Assembly (NCBI RefSeq): GCF_013378055.1
Contig: NZ_CP051130.1
Span: forward strand, 868,001 to 932,000
Length of the DNA stretch: 64,000 nucleotides
Reading direction: 5' to 3'
Source of the DNA: Parasphingopyxis sp. CP4
GTDB taxonomy: Bacteria; Pseudomonadota; Alphaproteobacteria; Sphingomonadales; Sphingomonadaceae
Shown: piece by piece, positions 8,416 through 17,737 of the stretch
Position numbering within the stretch: position 1 is the first letter of the stretch
How the letters are laid out: each line of letters starts with the position of its first letter
Translations under genes and position numbers: made by a program
Notes under the pieces: generated by a model
Told to the model about the DNA's origin: nothing
The model's input: only the letters and a program-made list of their open reading frames with translations
Database searches by the model: none

Positions 8416-9378
8416 CTAGTCGCCCAAAAATTCAACGAGAGGCTGGAGCTTTTTCGGCGCGACGAAGCTCCAGCTCTTTCTTAGCCAACTGGCAATATGA
8501 TCCCAATCGACGGCGCCCGTATCCAGGCGAACCGCGATCCAACCTGACGCGCCATAATAGGCCGGGCGATAATAGATATCGGGTTCAGCCTCGATAAGTG
8601 CAGCCTGTTCGTCTGTTCCGCTGGTCTTGACCAGCAGTGCCACGGCATCCTCGCCATGATGATGGACCGAGACATAGGCGAAGAATTTCCCGCTCTTTTC
8701 GGTTCCGACGCGCCACCCGGGTGACCCGTGCGATGTTTTGGCATGGGTTTGTGGTAACTCGAGCGCCAGCTGATTCACTTTGCCAACCAGCCAATCCGGA
8801 TCGAGTTCGCGACTGACCAGATCTTCCAGCACGCGAACATAGAGCTGGTGCTCGGCAATCCGGATCCGGGTCGCCAGTTTTTCCGGCGTATCATCGGCCA
8901 GGATCGCAACTTCTGTCTGCCCAAGAACCGGGCCATCATCCAGCGTCGGCGTTACAAGATGCACCGAACAACCCGACACCGTATCGCCCGCATCGATCGC
9001 CCGCTGATAGGTATCAAGCCCCTTATATTTTGGGAGCAGCGAGGGGTGGATATTGAGCATCCGACCTTCCCATTTTTCGACAAATCCTGACGATAATATC
9101 CGCATATATCCGGCGAGCACGACATAATCCGCGTCCGCTTCGCGCAAGGCGTCATGGATCAGGGCATCGAATTCCTCGCGTTCCATACCCTTATGGCTGT
9201 GGGAAAATGTCGGAATGTTTTCGGCCGCAGCCACGGCCAATCCCCGCGCATCTGGATCATTGGACGCGACAAGAACCACCTTATAAGGACAGCCTTGGCG
9301 TTTCGCCGCATAGAGTAATGCAGCCATATTGCTTCCGCGTCCGGAAATGAGAATGGCAACGCGGGCGCGCTTAGCCAT
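8416..9378 (-). CDS. purN: Phosphoribosylglycinamide formyltransferase PurN fused to a C-terminal MmcQ/YjbR-like domain
   Basis: The first half (residues 1-195 of 320) is PurN, which formylates GAR with 10-formyl-THF in purine synthesis. It has the [11 protein letters not shown] phosphate loop and the catalytic set N109, H111 and D147 (NIHPSLLP and TLDDGP), spaced exactly as in E. coli PurN. From about residue 196 the frame continues without a stop into about 120 residues resembling the MmcQ/YjbR (CyaY-like fold) family: [51 protein letters not shown] and [14 protein letters not shown]. Standard PurN is about 190-220 residues, so this is a real extension. The start at 9378 overlaps the end of purM by eight bases and begins the conserved [10 protein letters not shown]. 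The role of the extra domain is unknown. Confidence 0.9.
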   Translation of the reverse strand: MAKRARVAILISGRGSNMAALLYAAKRQGCPYKVVLVASNDPDARGLAVAAAENIPTFSHSHKGMEREEFDALIHDALREADADYVVLAGYMRILSSGFVEKWEGRMLNIHPSLLPKYKGLDTYQRAIDAGDTVSGCSVHLVTPTLDDGPVLGQTEVAILADDTPEKLATRIRIAEHQLYVRVLEDLVSRELDPDWLVGKVNQLALELPQTHAKTSHGSPGWRVGTEKSGKFFAYVSVHHHGEDAVALLVKTSGTDEQAALIEAEPDIYYRPAYYGASGWIAVRLDTGAVDWDHIASWLRKSWSFVAPKKLQPLVEFLGD

Positions 9379-10477
9379 TATGCGTTGCGCTCCAGTCGGC
9401 GAGTGCCGACCAATCGGCTGCTGTACCCGACACGGTGCAGCCTTTCTCGCCATTTTCGATCCGACCAATCTGATGCACTGTTTCACCGGCAGCTATTAGC
9501 GCGTCTGTGACAGAAGCAGCGAGATCAGGATGAACGATCAAAATCATGCCGATTCCGCAATTGAATGTGCGCGCCATTTCTTCCGGCTCGATATTTCCCT
9601 GGCCTTGCAAGAACCCCATCAAAGCCGGTTGTGGCCATGCGGATGCATCGACATGCGCATGATGCGCATCACCCAGGACCCGCGGAATATTTTCGAGCAA
9701 TCCGCCGCCCGTAATATGAGCGAGCGCCTTAATCTTGCCGGCGCGGACCAGCGGTAACAGGGATTTTACATAGATTCGCGTCGGCTCGATCAGCGTATCG
9801 ACGAGCAAATGTTCTTGATCGAACGGAGCAGGACGGTCGAGCTTCCACTCCTTGTCAGCTGCCAATCTGCGTACCAACGAAAATCCGTTCGAATGCACTC
9901 CGGAAGACCCAAGACCCAGGATCAGATCGCCAGCCTCCACGTCCGTGCCAGTAAGCGCTTCTCCGCGTTCAACCGCACCAACACAAAACCCGGCTAAATC
10001 ATAATCGCCATCGGCATACATTCCCGGCATCTCGGCGGTTTCACCTCCGATTAGCGCACAGCCCGATTCTGTGCAGCCATCGGCAATCCCGGCAACGACC
10101 CGCTCGGCAACGCCATTGTCCAGTTTTCCAGTTGCAAAATAATCGAGAAAGAAAAGTGGTTCAGCACCCTGAACAATCAGATCATTGACGCACATTGCGA
10201 CAAGATCGATGCCGATCCGGTCATGGCGATCAAAATCGATGGCCAGTTTCACCTTCGTGCCGACCCCGTCATTGGCCGCCACAAGCAACGGATCGGAATA
10301 GCCGGCCGCCTTGGGATCAAAGAACCCGCCAAAACCGCCTAGATCGGCATCCGCGCCGGGACGCGCAGTCGCTCTCGCCAGGGGAGCAATGGCCTTGACC
10401 AGTGCATTGCCGGCGGCGATCGACACGCCGGCTTTGTCGTAGCTATAGGGCTCAGGTGAATTTCGCTTGGCGTTCAT
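9371..10477 (-). CDS. purM: Phosphoribosylformylglycinamidine cyclo-ligase PurM (AIR synthetase)
   Basis: PurM closes the imidazole ring of aminoimidazole ribotide using ATP. The 368-residue protein has the family features [12 protein letters not shown], the ATP-binding [10 protein letters not shown], the [21 protein letters not shown] block, [11 protein letters not shown] and the C-terminal [13 protein letters not shown]. The ATG at 10477 begins the typical N-terminus; an in-frame ATG at 10498 would add seven residues. Neither has a clear ribosome-binding site. It is coupled to purN, the classic purMN arrangement, and is divergent from the DUF2066 gene. Confidence 0.95.
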   Translation of the reverse strand: MNAKRNSPEPYSYDKAGVSIAAGNALVKAIAPLARATARPGADADLGGFGGFFDPKAAGYSDPLLVAANDGVGTKVKLAIDFDRHDRIGIDLVAMCVNDLIVQGAEPLFFLDYFATGKLDNGVAERVVAGIADGCTESGCALIGGETAEMPGMYADGDYDLAGFCVGAVERGEALTGTDVEAGDLILGLGSSGVHSNGFSLVRRLAADKEWKLDRPAPFDQEHLLVDTLIEPTRIYVKSLLPLVRAGKIKALAHITGGGLLENIPRVLGDAHHAHVDASAWPQPALMGFLQGQGNIEPEEMARTFNCGIGMILIVHPDLAASVTDALIAAGETVHQIGRIENGEKGCTVSGTAADWSALADWSATHNG

Positions 10478-10539
10478 ATTTATAGCGACTAGCCACATCG
10501 CTCTTGGATTTCCACGTCCAAGACGTCAAAAGGCCCACA

Positions 10540-11826
10540 ATGCAGTTCATAACCCGAAATCTTATTGTCGCTTTGGCCATCGCGCTGCTCGTTATGGGCG
10601 CCGCAGGCGTCGTGTTGGCGCAGCAGCAACCGACCCGCGAAAATGCGCGCGATTTCGGCTTTGATGCACGCGCAAGCTACGAAGTTACGGGGATTCTTGT
10701 CGATGCATCGGGTGAAAATGCCGAGGATGCCCGCCGTAATGCATGGGAGCAGGCCCAGCGCGAAGGCTGGCGGATGCTCTATGCGCGGGTCAATGGAGGT
10801 CCTGCATCGCGCGCTCCGAATCTCAGCGATTCGTCATTGAGCGCGGTCGTTACGGGAATCATCGTCGAAGAAGAACAGATCGGCCCGCGCCGCTATGTTG
10901 CACGACTGGGTGTGATGTTCGATCGCGCTCGGGTGAGTCGCTATCTGGGTGTATCCGGTATCATCCGTCGATCACCGCCAATGCTGGTCCTGCCCGTACA
11001 GTGGGTCGGAAATACTCCGCTCAGCTTTGAAGATCGTACACCTTGGGAGCGCGCATGGCTTCGCTATCGATCCGGCGAGAGCCCGATCGACTATGTCCGT
11101 GCGAGTGGCACTGGTCCGACGCCGCTGCTGCTGACCGTAGGACAAACCAATCGGCCGGGCCGTGGCTGGTGGCGCTTCTTGCTCGATTCCTATGGCGCAG
11201 CCGATGTCGTGGTTCCGGTGGTCCATCTGCAATATGCCTATCCCGGTGGCCCCGTTTATGGCCGCTTTGTTGCCTATCATGGCCCCGACCGGACAAAGAT
11301 CGCCCAATTCTCGCTCCGAGTCCGCAGCCCGAACAGTCTCGATCAATTGCTCGATGAAGGTGTGCGGAGGATTGATGCGGCGTATGCGGCTGCATTGGAA
11401 GACGGGCGCCTGCGGCCCGATCCATCGCTAAACTTTGAGTTTGGGCTTGATGAAGAGGCGCTTGAAGAGGCGCTTGATGAACTGGAGGGCAGCGTAGCCG
11501 TTTCGGTTAATCGTCCCGTCGAAGTGCCAACCAATACTGTCGAAAATACAGCGACCGGTCGCTACACCATCCAGGTGGTTACGCCGGACGCCAATGCGGT
11601 CCGGTCCAGTGAAGCGACGGTCCGCGGAACACCGGGCGTGCGCGGTGCAACAACTTCGAGCCTTGCAATTGGCGGCGTGTCGCTGATGGAAATCAACTAT
11701 ATCGGCGATCTCGATACGCTCGCGTCCGCCCTGTCTGCCCGTGGTTTCCAGGTTCAGCGTGGGGCAGGGACTTTGCGTATCAGCCAGGGTGGATCCCAGC
11801 CTGCGGCCACCCCAGACGGCGAATGA
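10540..11826 (+). CDS. Secreted DUF2066-type protein of unknown function
   Basis: The 428-residue protein has an N-terminal signal peptide (MQFITRNLIVALAIALLVMG..., cleavage near VVLAQ). A mature region resembling the DUF2066 family follows: an early helix with ARRNAWEQAQREGW, a GIIVEEEQIGPRRYVARLGVMFDRARVSRYLG segment (split by family-typical turns), and MLVLPVQW. Genes of this family commonly sit beside purM and hda in proteobacteria, as here. An acidic Leu/Glu-rich stretch lies near residue 310 and a possibly disordered Gly/Pro tail at the end. The function is not established. AAGG six bases before ATG 10540 supports this start over an upstream in-frame one. It overlaps hdaA by four bases (ATGA). 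Confidence 0.8.
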   Translation: MQFITRNLIVALAIALLVMGAAGVVLAQQQPTRENARDFGFDARASYEVTGILVDASGENAEDARRNAWEQAQREGWRMLYARVNGGPASRAPNLSDSSLSAVVTGIIVEEEQIGPRRYVARLGVMFDRARVSRYLGVSGIIRRSPPMLVLPVQWVGNTPLSFEDRTPWERAWLRYRSGESPIDYVRASGTGPTPLLLTVGQTNRPGRGWWRFLLDSYGAADVVVPVVHLQYAYPGGPVYGRFVAYHGPDRTKIAQFSLRVRSPNSLDQLLDEGVRRIDAAYAAALEDGRLRPDPSLNFEFGLDEEALEEALDELEGSVAVSVNRPVEVPTNTVENTATGRYTIQVVTPDANAVRSSEATVRGTPGVRGATTSSLAIGGVSLMEINYIGDLDTLASALSARGFQVQRGAGTLRISQGGSQPAATPDGE

Positions 11827-12428
11827 GCCAAATTACATTGCCACTGGATTGGCCTGAAACAGGCGATCCGACTGGATTCATTGTTGATGAAAGCAATGCG
11901 GATGCCGTCCGTCATCTCGACAGCTGGACGCTCTGGCCGGTCCATATCAGCCTGCTGACCGGGCCGCGCAAATCCGGGCGATCCACGCTGGCAAAGCTGT
12001 TCGCGCGAAAAAGCGGCGGGCAGGTAATCGATGATGCGGATCTGAGCGACGAAGAAGCCTTGTTCCATGCCTGGAATGCGGCGCAAGCAACGCAAAAACC
12101 CTTGCTGATCGTTGCCGATGAGCCGCCGCCGCGCTGGGAAATAGCGCTTCCCGATCTCCAGACCCGGATCGCGGCAACGCCCAAGATTAGGATTGAAGAG
12201 CCCAGTGATCGGCTAATCGAAGCGCGTTTCCAGCATCATTTCTCGGAGCGGGGCCTCGCAATGCCTCAAAATGTGATCGATTATCTTCTGAAACGGATGG
12301 ATCGCAGCCATGCGGCATTGGCGCACACCATCCAGTTGTTGGATCGTCACGCCTATGAGCAGGGCCGCAGGATCACCGTCAATCTGGCGCGCGAAGTGAT
12401 GGCGGAGCTCGGTTTCATCGACCTGTAA
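11823..12428 (+). CDS. hdaA: DnaA-related regulatory inactivator HdaA
   Basis: HdaA is a short AAA+ protein related to the DnaA core. With the loaded beta clamp it promotes hydrolysis of DnaA-bound ATP and limits re-initiation. The 201-residue product begins SQITLPLDWP, resembling the Hda clamp-binding segment. It has a Walker A-like GPRKSGRST near residue 42, a Walker B-like VIDDAD, and the C-terminal lid and helix region ALAHTIQLLDRHAYEQGRRIT typical of DnaA/Hda. The start overlaps the upstream DUF2066 gene (ATGA), and ppk follows after 24 bases. Placement between DUF2066 and ppk matches sphingomonad gene order as I know it. Confidence 0.88.
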   Translation: MSQITLPLDWPETGDPTGFIVDESNADAVRHLDSWTLWPVHISLLTGPRKSGRSTLAKLFARKSGGQVIDDADLSDEEALFHAWNAAQATQKPLLIVADEPPPRWEIALPDLQTRIAATPKIRIEEPSDRLIEARFQHHFSERGLAMPQNVIDYLLKRMDRSHAALAHTIQLLDRHAYEQGRRITVNLAREVMAELGFIDL

Positions 12429-12452
12429 CGTTCGACAGGCTAGAAGGTCCGC

Positions 12453-14624
12453 GTGGACGACTATAATCCGGAACATATTACCGAGGATTTCTCGCGCGAG
12501 ACCGAAGCGGAGCCGGGAACAGAAGATCGCTATTTCAATCGCGAGCTGAGTTGGCTCGGCTTCAACGAACGGGTGTTGGAAGAGGCGCGCAATACAGCGC
12601 ATCCACTGCTTGAGCGGCTGCGCTTCCTGTCGATCTCCGGCAATAATCTCGATGAGTTTTTCATGGTGCGGGTTGCCGGATTGAAAGGGCAGCAGCTGCA
12701 GGGCGTCGAAATGCGATCGGCGGACGGAATGACGCCCGGGCAACAGCTGACGGCAGTATCCGCGCGCGCCAATGCATTGATGGACGAGCAGCAGCTGGTC
12801 TGGACCGAATTACGCGCTGCGCTGGCAGACACCGATATCCATGTCCTGACCGATGAGGAAATTGTCGGCGAAACGGAAAACTGGCTGGCGAGCCATTTCC
12901 AACAGCATATTTTTCCGGTGCTGACACCGCAGGCGCTGGACCCGGCGCATCCATTTCCCTTCATTCCCAACAAGGGCTTCAGCCTGGTCTTCGATCTCCA
13001 GCGCAAGGCGGATGGAGAACCGATCCGCGAATTGCTGATGGTCCCGACGACACTCCCCCGTTTTGTGCGACTTCCCGGTGAAACCGCCCGCTACGTCGCT
13101 ATCGAAACCATCATCAGAAGGTTCACCGATATCCTGTTCCCCGGCTATGATCTGATTGGGCAGGGCGCATTCCGGATAATCCGCGACAGTGACATCGAAG
13201 TGGAAGAGGAAGCTGAAGATTTAGTCCGCTACTTCCGCAGCGCTATCAAACGCCGCCGCCGCGGGCGCGTAATCCGCCTCAAGCTGGATTCCGATATTCC
13301 CAGCGATATGGAAGATCTGATCCGGCGGGAAATGGGAGGCGACGATGCGATAGTAGCAGAATCGAGCGGATTCCTTGGCGTGGCGGATCTCGAACAACTT
13401 GTCGACGAAGATCGCCCGGATTTGAAATTTCCACCCTTCAATCCACGATTTCCGGAACGCATCCGGGAACATGGCGGAGACTGCTTTGCGGCAATCAAGA
13501 CCAAAGATATTGTCGTCCATCACCCCTATGAAACATTCGATGTCGTCGTCGCGCTGTTGAAGCAGGCGGCAGAAGATCCTGACGTCGTCGCCATCAAACA
13601 AACACTGTATCGAGCGGGCAAACAATCCGCGGTAATACGCGCACTGATCGATGCAGCCGAAGCAGGTAAATCGGTAACGGCGGTCGTCGAGCTAAAAGCG
13701 CGCTTCGATGAAGAACAGAATCTTCTTTGGGCAAACGCGTTGGAGCGCGCCGGCGTCCAGGTTGTCTATGGCTTCATCGAATGGAAAACGCACGCCAAGG
13801 TTACCATGGTCGTCCGCAAGGAAGAGGATGGCTATCGCACCTACTGTCATTTTGGGACAGGCAATTATCATCCGGTTACGGCCAAGATATACACCGACCT
13901 GAGCTTTTTCACCGCCGATCCACGGGCAGGACGCGATGCCGCGCAGCTGTTCAACTATATCACCGGCTATGTGCAGCCTGAAGGCCTCGAGCTTATCTCC
14001 ATGTCACCGCGCGATATGCGGGACGACCTGATGAAGTTGATCGATGTTGAAATTGCAAATGTCCGTGCCGGCAAAGATGGTGCGGTCTGGGCCAAGATGA
14101 ATTCTCTTGTGGATCCGGCGATTATCGAAAAACTCTATGAAGCTAGCAATGAAGGTGTCGAAGTCGATCTTATCATTCGAGGGATTTGCTGCCTCAAACC
14201 AGGCGTTCCGGGCATGTCGGAGAATATCCGTGTACGTTCGGTAATTGGCCGGTTTCTGGAGCATAGCCGCATTGCCTGTTTCGGTAATGGCGCTGCTCTA
14301 CCCAACAAGAATGCGCATGTACTCATCAGTTCCGCAGACTGGATGCCGCGTAACTTCGATCGCCGGGTCGAATATATGATGCCGATCGAGAATCCGACGG
14401 TGCACGCCCAAATTCTCGATCAGGTGATGGTCGCAAATCTGATCGACAATGAACAGAGCTGGCAGCTCAAGTCCGATGGTAGCTATGAACGTATCGACCC
14501 CGGCGAGCGGCCGTTTAACCTGCATCGCTACTTTATGACCAACCCATCGCTTTCGGGGCGTGGCGCGGCGTTGAGCGAGCAGGGGTCGATGCCGAAGAAG
14601 CTGCACGTCAAACGGCGTGGATAA
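12453..14624 (+). CDS. ppk: Polyphosphate kinase 1 (PPK1)
   Basis: PPK1 reversibly polymerises the gamma phosphate of ATP into inorganic polyphosphate. The 723-residue protein has the N-terminal YFNRELSWLGFNERVL and the NLDEFFMVRVAGL block. It carries the two active-site histidines of the phospholipase D-like catalytic domains: H466 in CHFGTGNYHP (the autophosphorylated residue) and H604 in LEHSRIACFGNG. GTG 12453 is the start, with AAGG upstream. It lies directly before ppx, which degrades the polymer, so the pair can balance polyphosphate levels. Length and domains are complete. Confidence 0.96.
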   Translation: MDDYNPEHITEDFSRETEAEPGTEDRYFNRELSWLGFNERVLEEARNTAHPLLERLRFLSISGNNLDEFFMVRVAGLKGQQLQGVEMRSADGMTPGQQLTAVSARANALMDEQQLVWTELRAALADTDIHVLTDEEIVGETENWLASHFQQHIFPVLTPQALDPAHPFPFIPNKGFSLVFDLQRKADGEPIRELLMVPTTLPRFVRLPGETARYVAIETIIRRFTDILFPGYDLIGQGAFRIIRDSDIEVEEEAEDLVRYFRSAIKRRRRGRVIRLKLDSDIPSDMEDLIRREMGGDDAIVAESSGFLGVADLEQLVDEDRPDLKFPPFNPRFPERIREHGGDCFAAIKTKDIVVHHPYETFDVVVALLKQAAEDPDVVAIKQTLYRAGKQSAVIRALIDAAEAGKSVTAVVELKARFDEEQNLLWANALERAGVQVVYGFIEWKTHAKVTMVVRKEEDGYRTYCHFGTGNYHPVTAKIYTDLSFFTADPRAGRDAAQLFNYITGYVQPEGLELISMSPRDMRDDLMKLIDVEIANVRAGKDGAVWAKMNSLVDPAIIEKLYEASNEGVEVDLIIRGICCLKPGVPGMSENIRVRSVIGRFLEHSRIACFGNGAALPNKNAHVLISSADWMPRNFDRRVEYMMPIENPTVHAQILDQVMVANLIDNEQSWQLKSDGSYERIDPGERPFNLHRYFMTNPSLSGRGAALSEQGSMPKKLHVKRRG

Positions 14625-14630
14625 GCCAGT

Positions 14631-14658
14631 TTGCAGGGCCAAACCCACCGACTAGAGT
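14631..14658 (+). promoter_or_regulatory. Possible promoter just before ppx
   Basis: TTGCAG (14631-14636) and TAGAGT (14653-14658) are separated by 16 bases. The ppx ATG lies only nine bases beyond, so transcription from here would leave a leader of a few bases. No ribosome-binding site is visible before ppx. Confidence 0.25.
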
Positions 14659-14667
14659 CCAATCCCG

Positions 14668-16179
14668 ATGTCCGTTCTATCCCTTTTCCGTTCGGAGGAG
14701 ACCCCGAGCGCGTCCGTTGATGGACGTACAGCGGTTATCGATATCGGCTCGAACTCCATCCGCCTGGTCGTGTTTGACGGCCATGGGCGGCTGCCAGCCT
14801 TTCTGTTCAACGAAAAGGTGATGGTCGGCCTCGGTGCGCGTCGTGACGAAAATGGTGCTCTCAAGGATGACGCTATCGCTGATGCGCTCGGTATCTTGCG
14901 GCGGTTCCAATCGCTCGCCAAGGCCATGAATGTAACCGATATGCGCGCCGTCGCGACAGCTGCAGTGCGTGAGGCAGGCAATGGCCAGGATTTCATTGCT
15001 CAACTGGCGGGTATCGGCCTGAACGTCCGGCTTCTGTCTGGGCAAGACGAAGCGCGCCTCGCGGCCATGGGTGTTTTATCGGCCATCCCGGATGCCGAAG
15101 GGCTGGTCGGTGATCTTGGCGGCGGCAGCCTGGAACTTGCGCGGATCGAAGGTGGCGAGGTTCATGAATGCGCGTCATTCCCGTTGGGCGTGCTGCGGGT
15201 CGCCGAACTGCGGGCCTCGGGCAAGAAGGGCGCGCTCAAAAGCACCGTATCGAAAGCACTGAAATCCGCGGATTGGGTCAAGAAGTGCGAAGGGCAGCCC
15301 TTGTTTCTGGTCGGCGGGTCATGGCGTGCACTGGCGCGCGTTGACATGCAGCGGACCAAATTCCCGCTCCCGATCGTTCATCATTATACCATGCAAGCTG
15401 AACGCGCTTCGAAGCTGGTGCGACTGCTCGCACGGATCGACAAAGACAAGCTCAGTTGCGTCCCGTCCATGGCTTCGCAACGCATTCCGCATCTTCCCAA
15501 TGGCGCGGCAATGCTATCCCAGCTGGTCAAGCAGATCGGCATTGGAGAACTGATCGTCTCCGCTTACGGCCTGCGCGAGGGTTTGCTCTATGAGCGGCTC
15601 GACAACCATGCTCGCCAGATCGATCCGCTCATCGCGGCAACCCGCGAAGAAGGGGAACGGCAAGGCCGATTCCCGGAACATGGAGACTTGTTGAATCGCT
15701 GGATTGCGCCGCTATTCGACCATGAATCGGAAACCGATCAGCGGATTCGCCTTGCAGCATGCCTCCTCGCGGATACCGGCTGGCGCGCCCATCCAGAGTT
15801 TCGCGCTGAACGGGGACTGGAAATGGCACTGCACGGCAACTGGGTCGGTATAGAAAGCAACGGACGTGGCAAACTGGCACAGGCGCTATTCACGAATTTC
15901 GGCGGCGGAGTTGGGGTCGTTCCGGAGTTGGCCAATCTGTGCAGCAAGAAAGAACTGGCCCAAGCCGCCCGTTGGGGGCTTGCCATGCGCTTTGGCCAGC
16001 GGCTGAGCGGCGGTGTCGCCGGTCCACTCGAAAAGAGCCGGGTGAGCCTGGACGATGATATTCTGGTTCTGTCCCTGGATCGTTCAGATGCTGCGCTCTA
16101 CAGCCAGCCCGTCGCCAAGCGGCATCGACAACTTGCTGATGCATTCGACAGAGAATCGAAAATGCAGCTACTGGGCTAA
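14668..16179 (+). CDS. ppx: Exopolyphosphatase (Ppx/GppA family)
   Basis: Ppx/GppA enzymes hydrolyse polyphosphate from the end or remove the gamma phosphate of pppGpp. The 503-residue product has the ASKHA-fold ATP/phosphate loops TAVIDIGSNSIRLVVFDG (residues 22-39) and VGDLGGGSLELARI (about 149-162). A C-terminal HD-like helical region follows, as in longer alphaproteobacterial members. Position right after ppk supports the polyphosphate role, though a guanosine pentaphosphatase activity cannot be excluded from sequence. It converges with the I78 gene with three bases between the stops. Confidence 0.9.
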   Translation: MSVLSLFRSEETPSASVDGRTAVIDIGSNSIRLVVFDGHGRLPAFLFNEKVMVGLGARRDENGALKDDAIADALGILRRFQSLAKAMNVTDMRAVATAAVREAGNGQDFIAQLAGIGLNVRLLSGQDEARLAAMGVLSAIPDAEGLVGDLGGGSLELARIEGGEVHECASFPLGVLRVAELRASGKKGALKSTVSKALKSADWVKKCEGQPLFLVGGSWRALARVDMQRTKFPLPIVHHYTMQAERASKLVRLLARIDKDKLSCVPSMASQRIPHLPNGAAMLSQLVKQIGIGELIVSAYGLREGLLYERLDNHARQIDPLIAATREEGERQGRFPEHGDLLNRWIAPLFDHESETDQRIRLAACLLADTGWRAHPEFRAERGLEMALHGNWVGIESNGRGKLAQALFTNFGGGVGVVPELANLCSKKELAQAARWGLAMRFGQRLSGGVAGPLEKSRVSLDDDILVLSLDRSDAALYSQPVAKRHRQLADAFDRESKMQLLG

Positions 16180-16182
16180 TGC

Positions 16183-16491
16183 CTAGCCGCAGTTGATGTC
16201 CGTAACGATCGAGTTCTCATCAAAGGAAATATTCAAGCGCTCTGGCCGAAAATCCATGGTCACAGCGCTATTGGGTGGAATCCAGCGCAGTGTTTCCGCG
16301 CCGCTCCGTACCATGGCCGATGCAGCCAGTTCCTGATTGGCAGTCTGTCCCAAAAGATCCTGGACCGGATCTGCGTTGCATGTTGTGGCTCCAAACGGCG
16401 GCGCCACAGGCTCACTGTCTCCTGAGGTCGCGCAACCAGAAGCCATAGTCAGCAAGCTGCCTGCAGCCATAATTGCGAACCTATTCCGCAT
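16183..16491 (-). CDS. Lipoprotein of the I78 peptidase-inhibitor family
   Basis: The 102-residue product has a lipoprotein signal (MRNRFAIMAAGSLLTMASGC, acylated Cys in the SGC lipobox). The mature domain fits the I78 inhibitor family: the first cysteine in TTCNADPVQDLLGQ, a central RSGAETLRWIPP, then VTMDFRPERLNISFDE and the second cysteine in TDINCG. I78 proteins are small inhibitors of serine proteases such as subtilisin, and a periplasmic protective role is inferred. The ATG overlaps the end of rnd by 11 bases, so translation is probably coupled to rnd. Confidence 0.8.
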   Translation of the reverse strand: MRNRFAIMAAGSLLTMASGCATSGDSEPVAPPFGATTCNADPVQDLLGQTANQELAASAMVRSGAETLRWIPPNSAVTMDFRPERLNISFDENSIVTDINCG

Positions 16492-17662
16492 CTTCTTCCT
16501 CCGTATGCGTTACCTTCAATTTTCCGTCGCGGACGGCAAATGCAACGCGGCCTTCGACAAGGTCTAACGCGTCACGGCCGAATTCTTCAAAGCGCCATCC
16601 ATCCAGCAATCGTATGTCTTCACGCACGCCAGCAGCCAGCTGCTCAAGCTCGTCAGCCTTTGCAATCAACCGCGAAGCCACGCCGATTTCCCGCGATCTG
16701 ATCTTCAAGAGCAGCTTAAGCAAATCTGCGACCAACGCCCCTTCCTTGCCAAGACCGGGCTTACGATTTCGCCGCGACGGCAGTTCATCTTCCGGCAACG
16801 GTTCGGCGTGCTGAACAACCTGCATCAGGCGCGCGCCGATATCGTTGGAAGCCCAGCTCGATGGCAAACCACGAATCTTGGCGAGTGCCTTCTGATTTTT
16901 CGGTGGATGCGATGCGATATCGGCCAACGCCTCATCGCGTAAGAGCCGACCCCTCGGTAAATTCTTGTCCTGCGCTTCACATTCACGCCAGGCTGCAATT
17001 GCTTTCAGCCGGCCCAGCACGTCGGCTTTCCGGCTCTGTATGCGAACGCGCTTCCAACTATCGCTGGGCTCATTTGCATAATTTGCCGGGTCGGCCAGTC
17101 GTTCCATCTCGGCATTGATCCATGCACCGCGCCCAGTTTCTCTCAGGCGATCGAGCATCTTGGGAAACAATTCTGCCAAATGAGTGACGTCGCCAATCGC
17201 GTAATCGAGCTGGCGTTTATCGAGCGGTCGGCGCGCCCAATCGGTAAAGCGCGCGCCCTTATCGAGGCTATGGCCGAGCAATGCATCGACCAGGTTCGAA
17301 TAACCAATCTGTTCTCCCAACCCGAGCGCCATGGCGGCGATCTGGGTATCGAAGATCGGGTGCGGTGTCTTGTTGGTGAGATTGTAGACGATCTCCACAT
17401 CCTGCCCGCCGGCATGAAAAACCTTGAGGACATCTTCATTGTCGACCAGCATATCGAGAAGCGGCGCCAGATCGATATCATCGGCCTTGGGGTCGACGGC
17501 CGCTGCTTCCTCGGCATTTCCGATCTGGATCAGGCACAAGTCCGGCCAATAGGTGCTTTCGCGCATAAACTCAGTATCGACCGCGACAAAGTCTCCGGCG
17601 GACAGCCGTGCGCAAAGATCAGCAAGCGCATCGCTATCGGTAATCAGCGGGTGGATCTGCAT
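16481..17662 (-). CDS. rnd: Ribonuclease D
   Basis: RNase D is a 3'-5' exoribonuclease that trims tRNA and other small RNA precursors. The 393-residue protein has all DEDD motifs: DTEF near residue 30 (Exo I), HAGGQDVEIVYNL (Exo II) and YAIGDVTHLAELF (Exo III, Y-x3-D). The HRDC domain follows, with RDEALADIASHPPKNQKAL at about 240-260. The ATG at 17662 starts the conserved MQIHPLI; nine extra residues are open upstream but add nothing recognisable. It overlaps the I78 inhibitor gene by 11 bases. Confidence 0.95.
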   Translation of the reverse strand: MQIHPLITDSDALADLCARLSAGDFVAVDTEFMRESTYWPDLCLIQIGNAEEAAAVDPKADDIDLAPLLDMLVDNEDVLKVFHAGGQDVEIVYNLTNKTPHPIFDTQIAAMALGLGEQIGYSNLVDALLGHSLDKGARFTDWARRPLDKRQLDYAIGDVTHLAELFPKMLDRLRETGRGAWINAEMERLADPANYANEPSDSWKRVRIQSRKADVLGRLKAIAAWRECEAQDKNLPRGRLLRDEALADIASHPPKNQKALAKIRGLPSSWASNDIGARLMQVVQHAEPLPEDELPSRRNRKPGLGKEGALVADLLKLLLKIRSREIGVASRLIAKADELEQLAAGVREDIRLLDGWRFEEFGRDALDLVEGRVAFAVRDGKLKVTHTEEEDAE

Positions 17663-17737
17663 GGGAGAACCATAGGCGCAGCAGCGCAATGAGCCACCGT
17701 CACCGCACGGGAACTTGTGGAAAGCCGTGCAGCAACA

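Noticed and set aside
10478-10539. TATAAA next to the purM start read as a -10 box
   Set aside because: It is one base from the purM ATG, so transcription would begin inside the coding sequence. No -35 box fits; it is probably chance.
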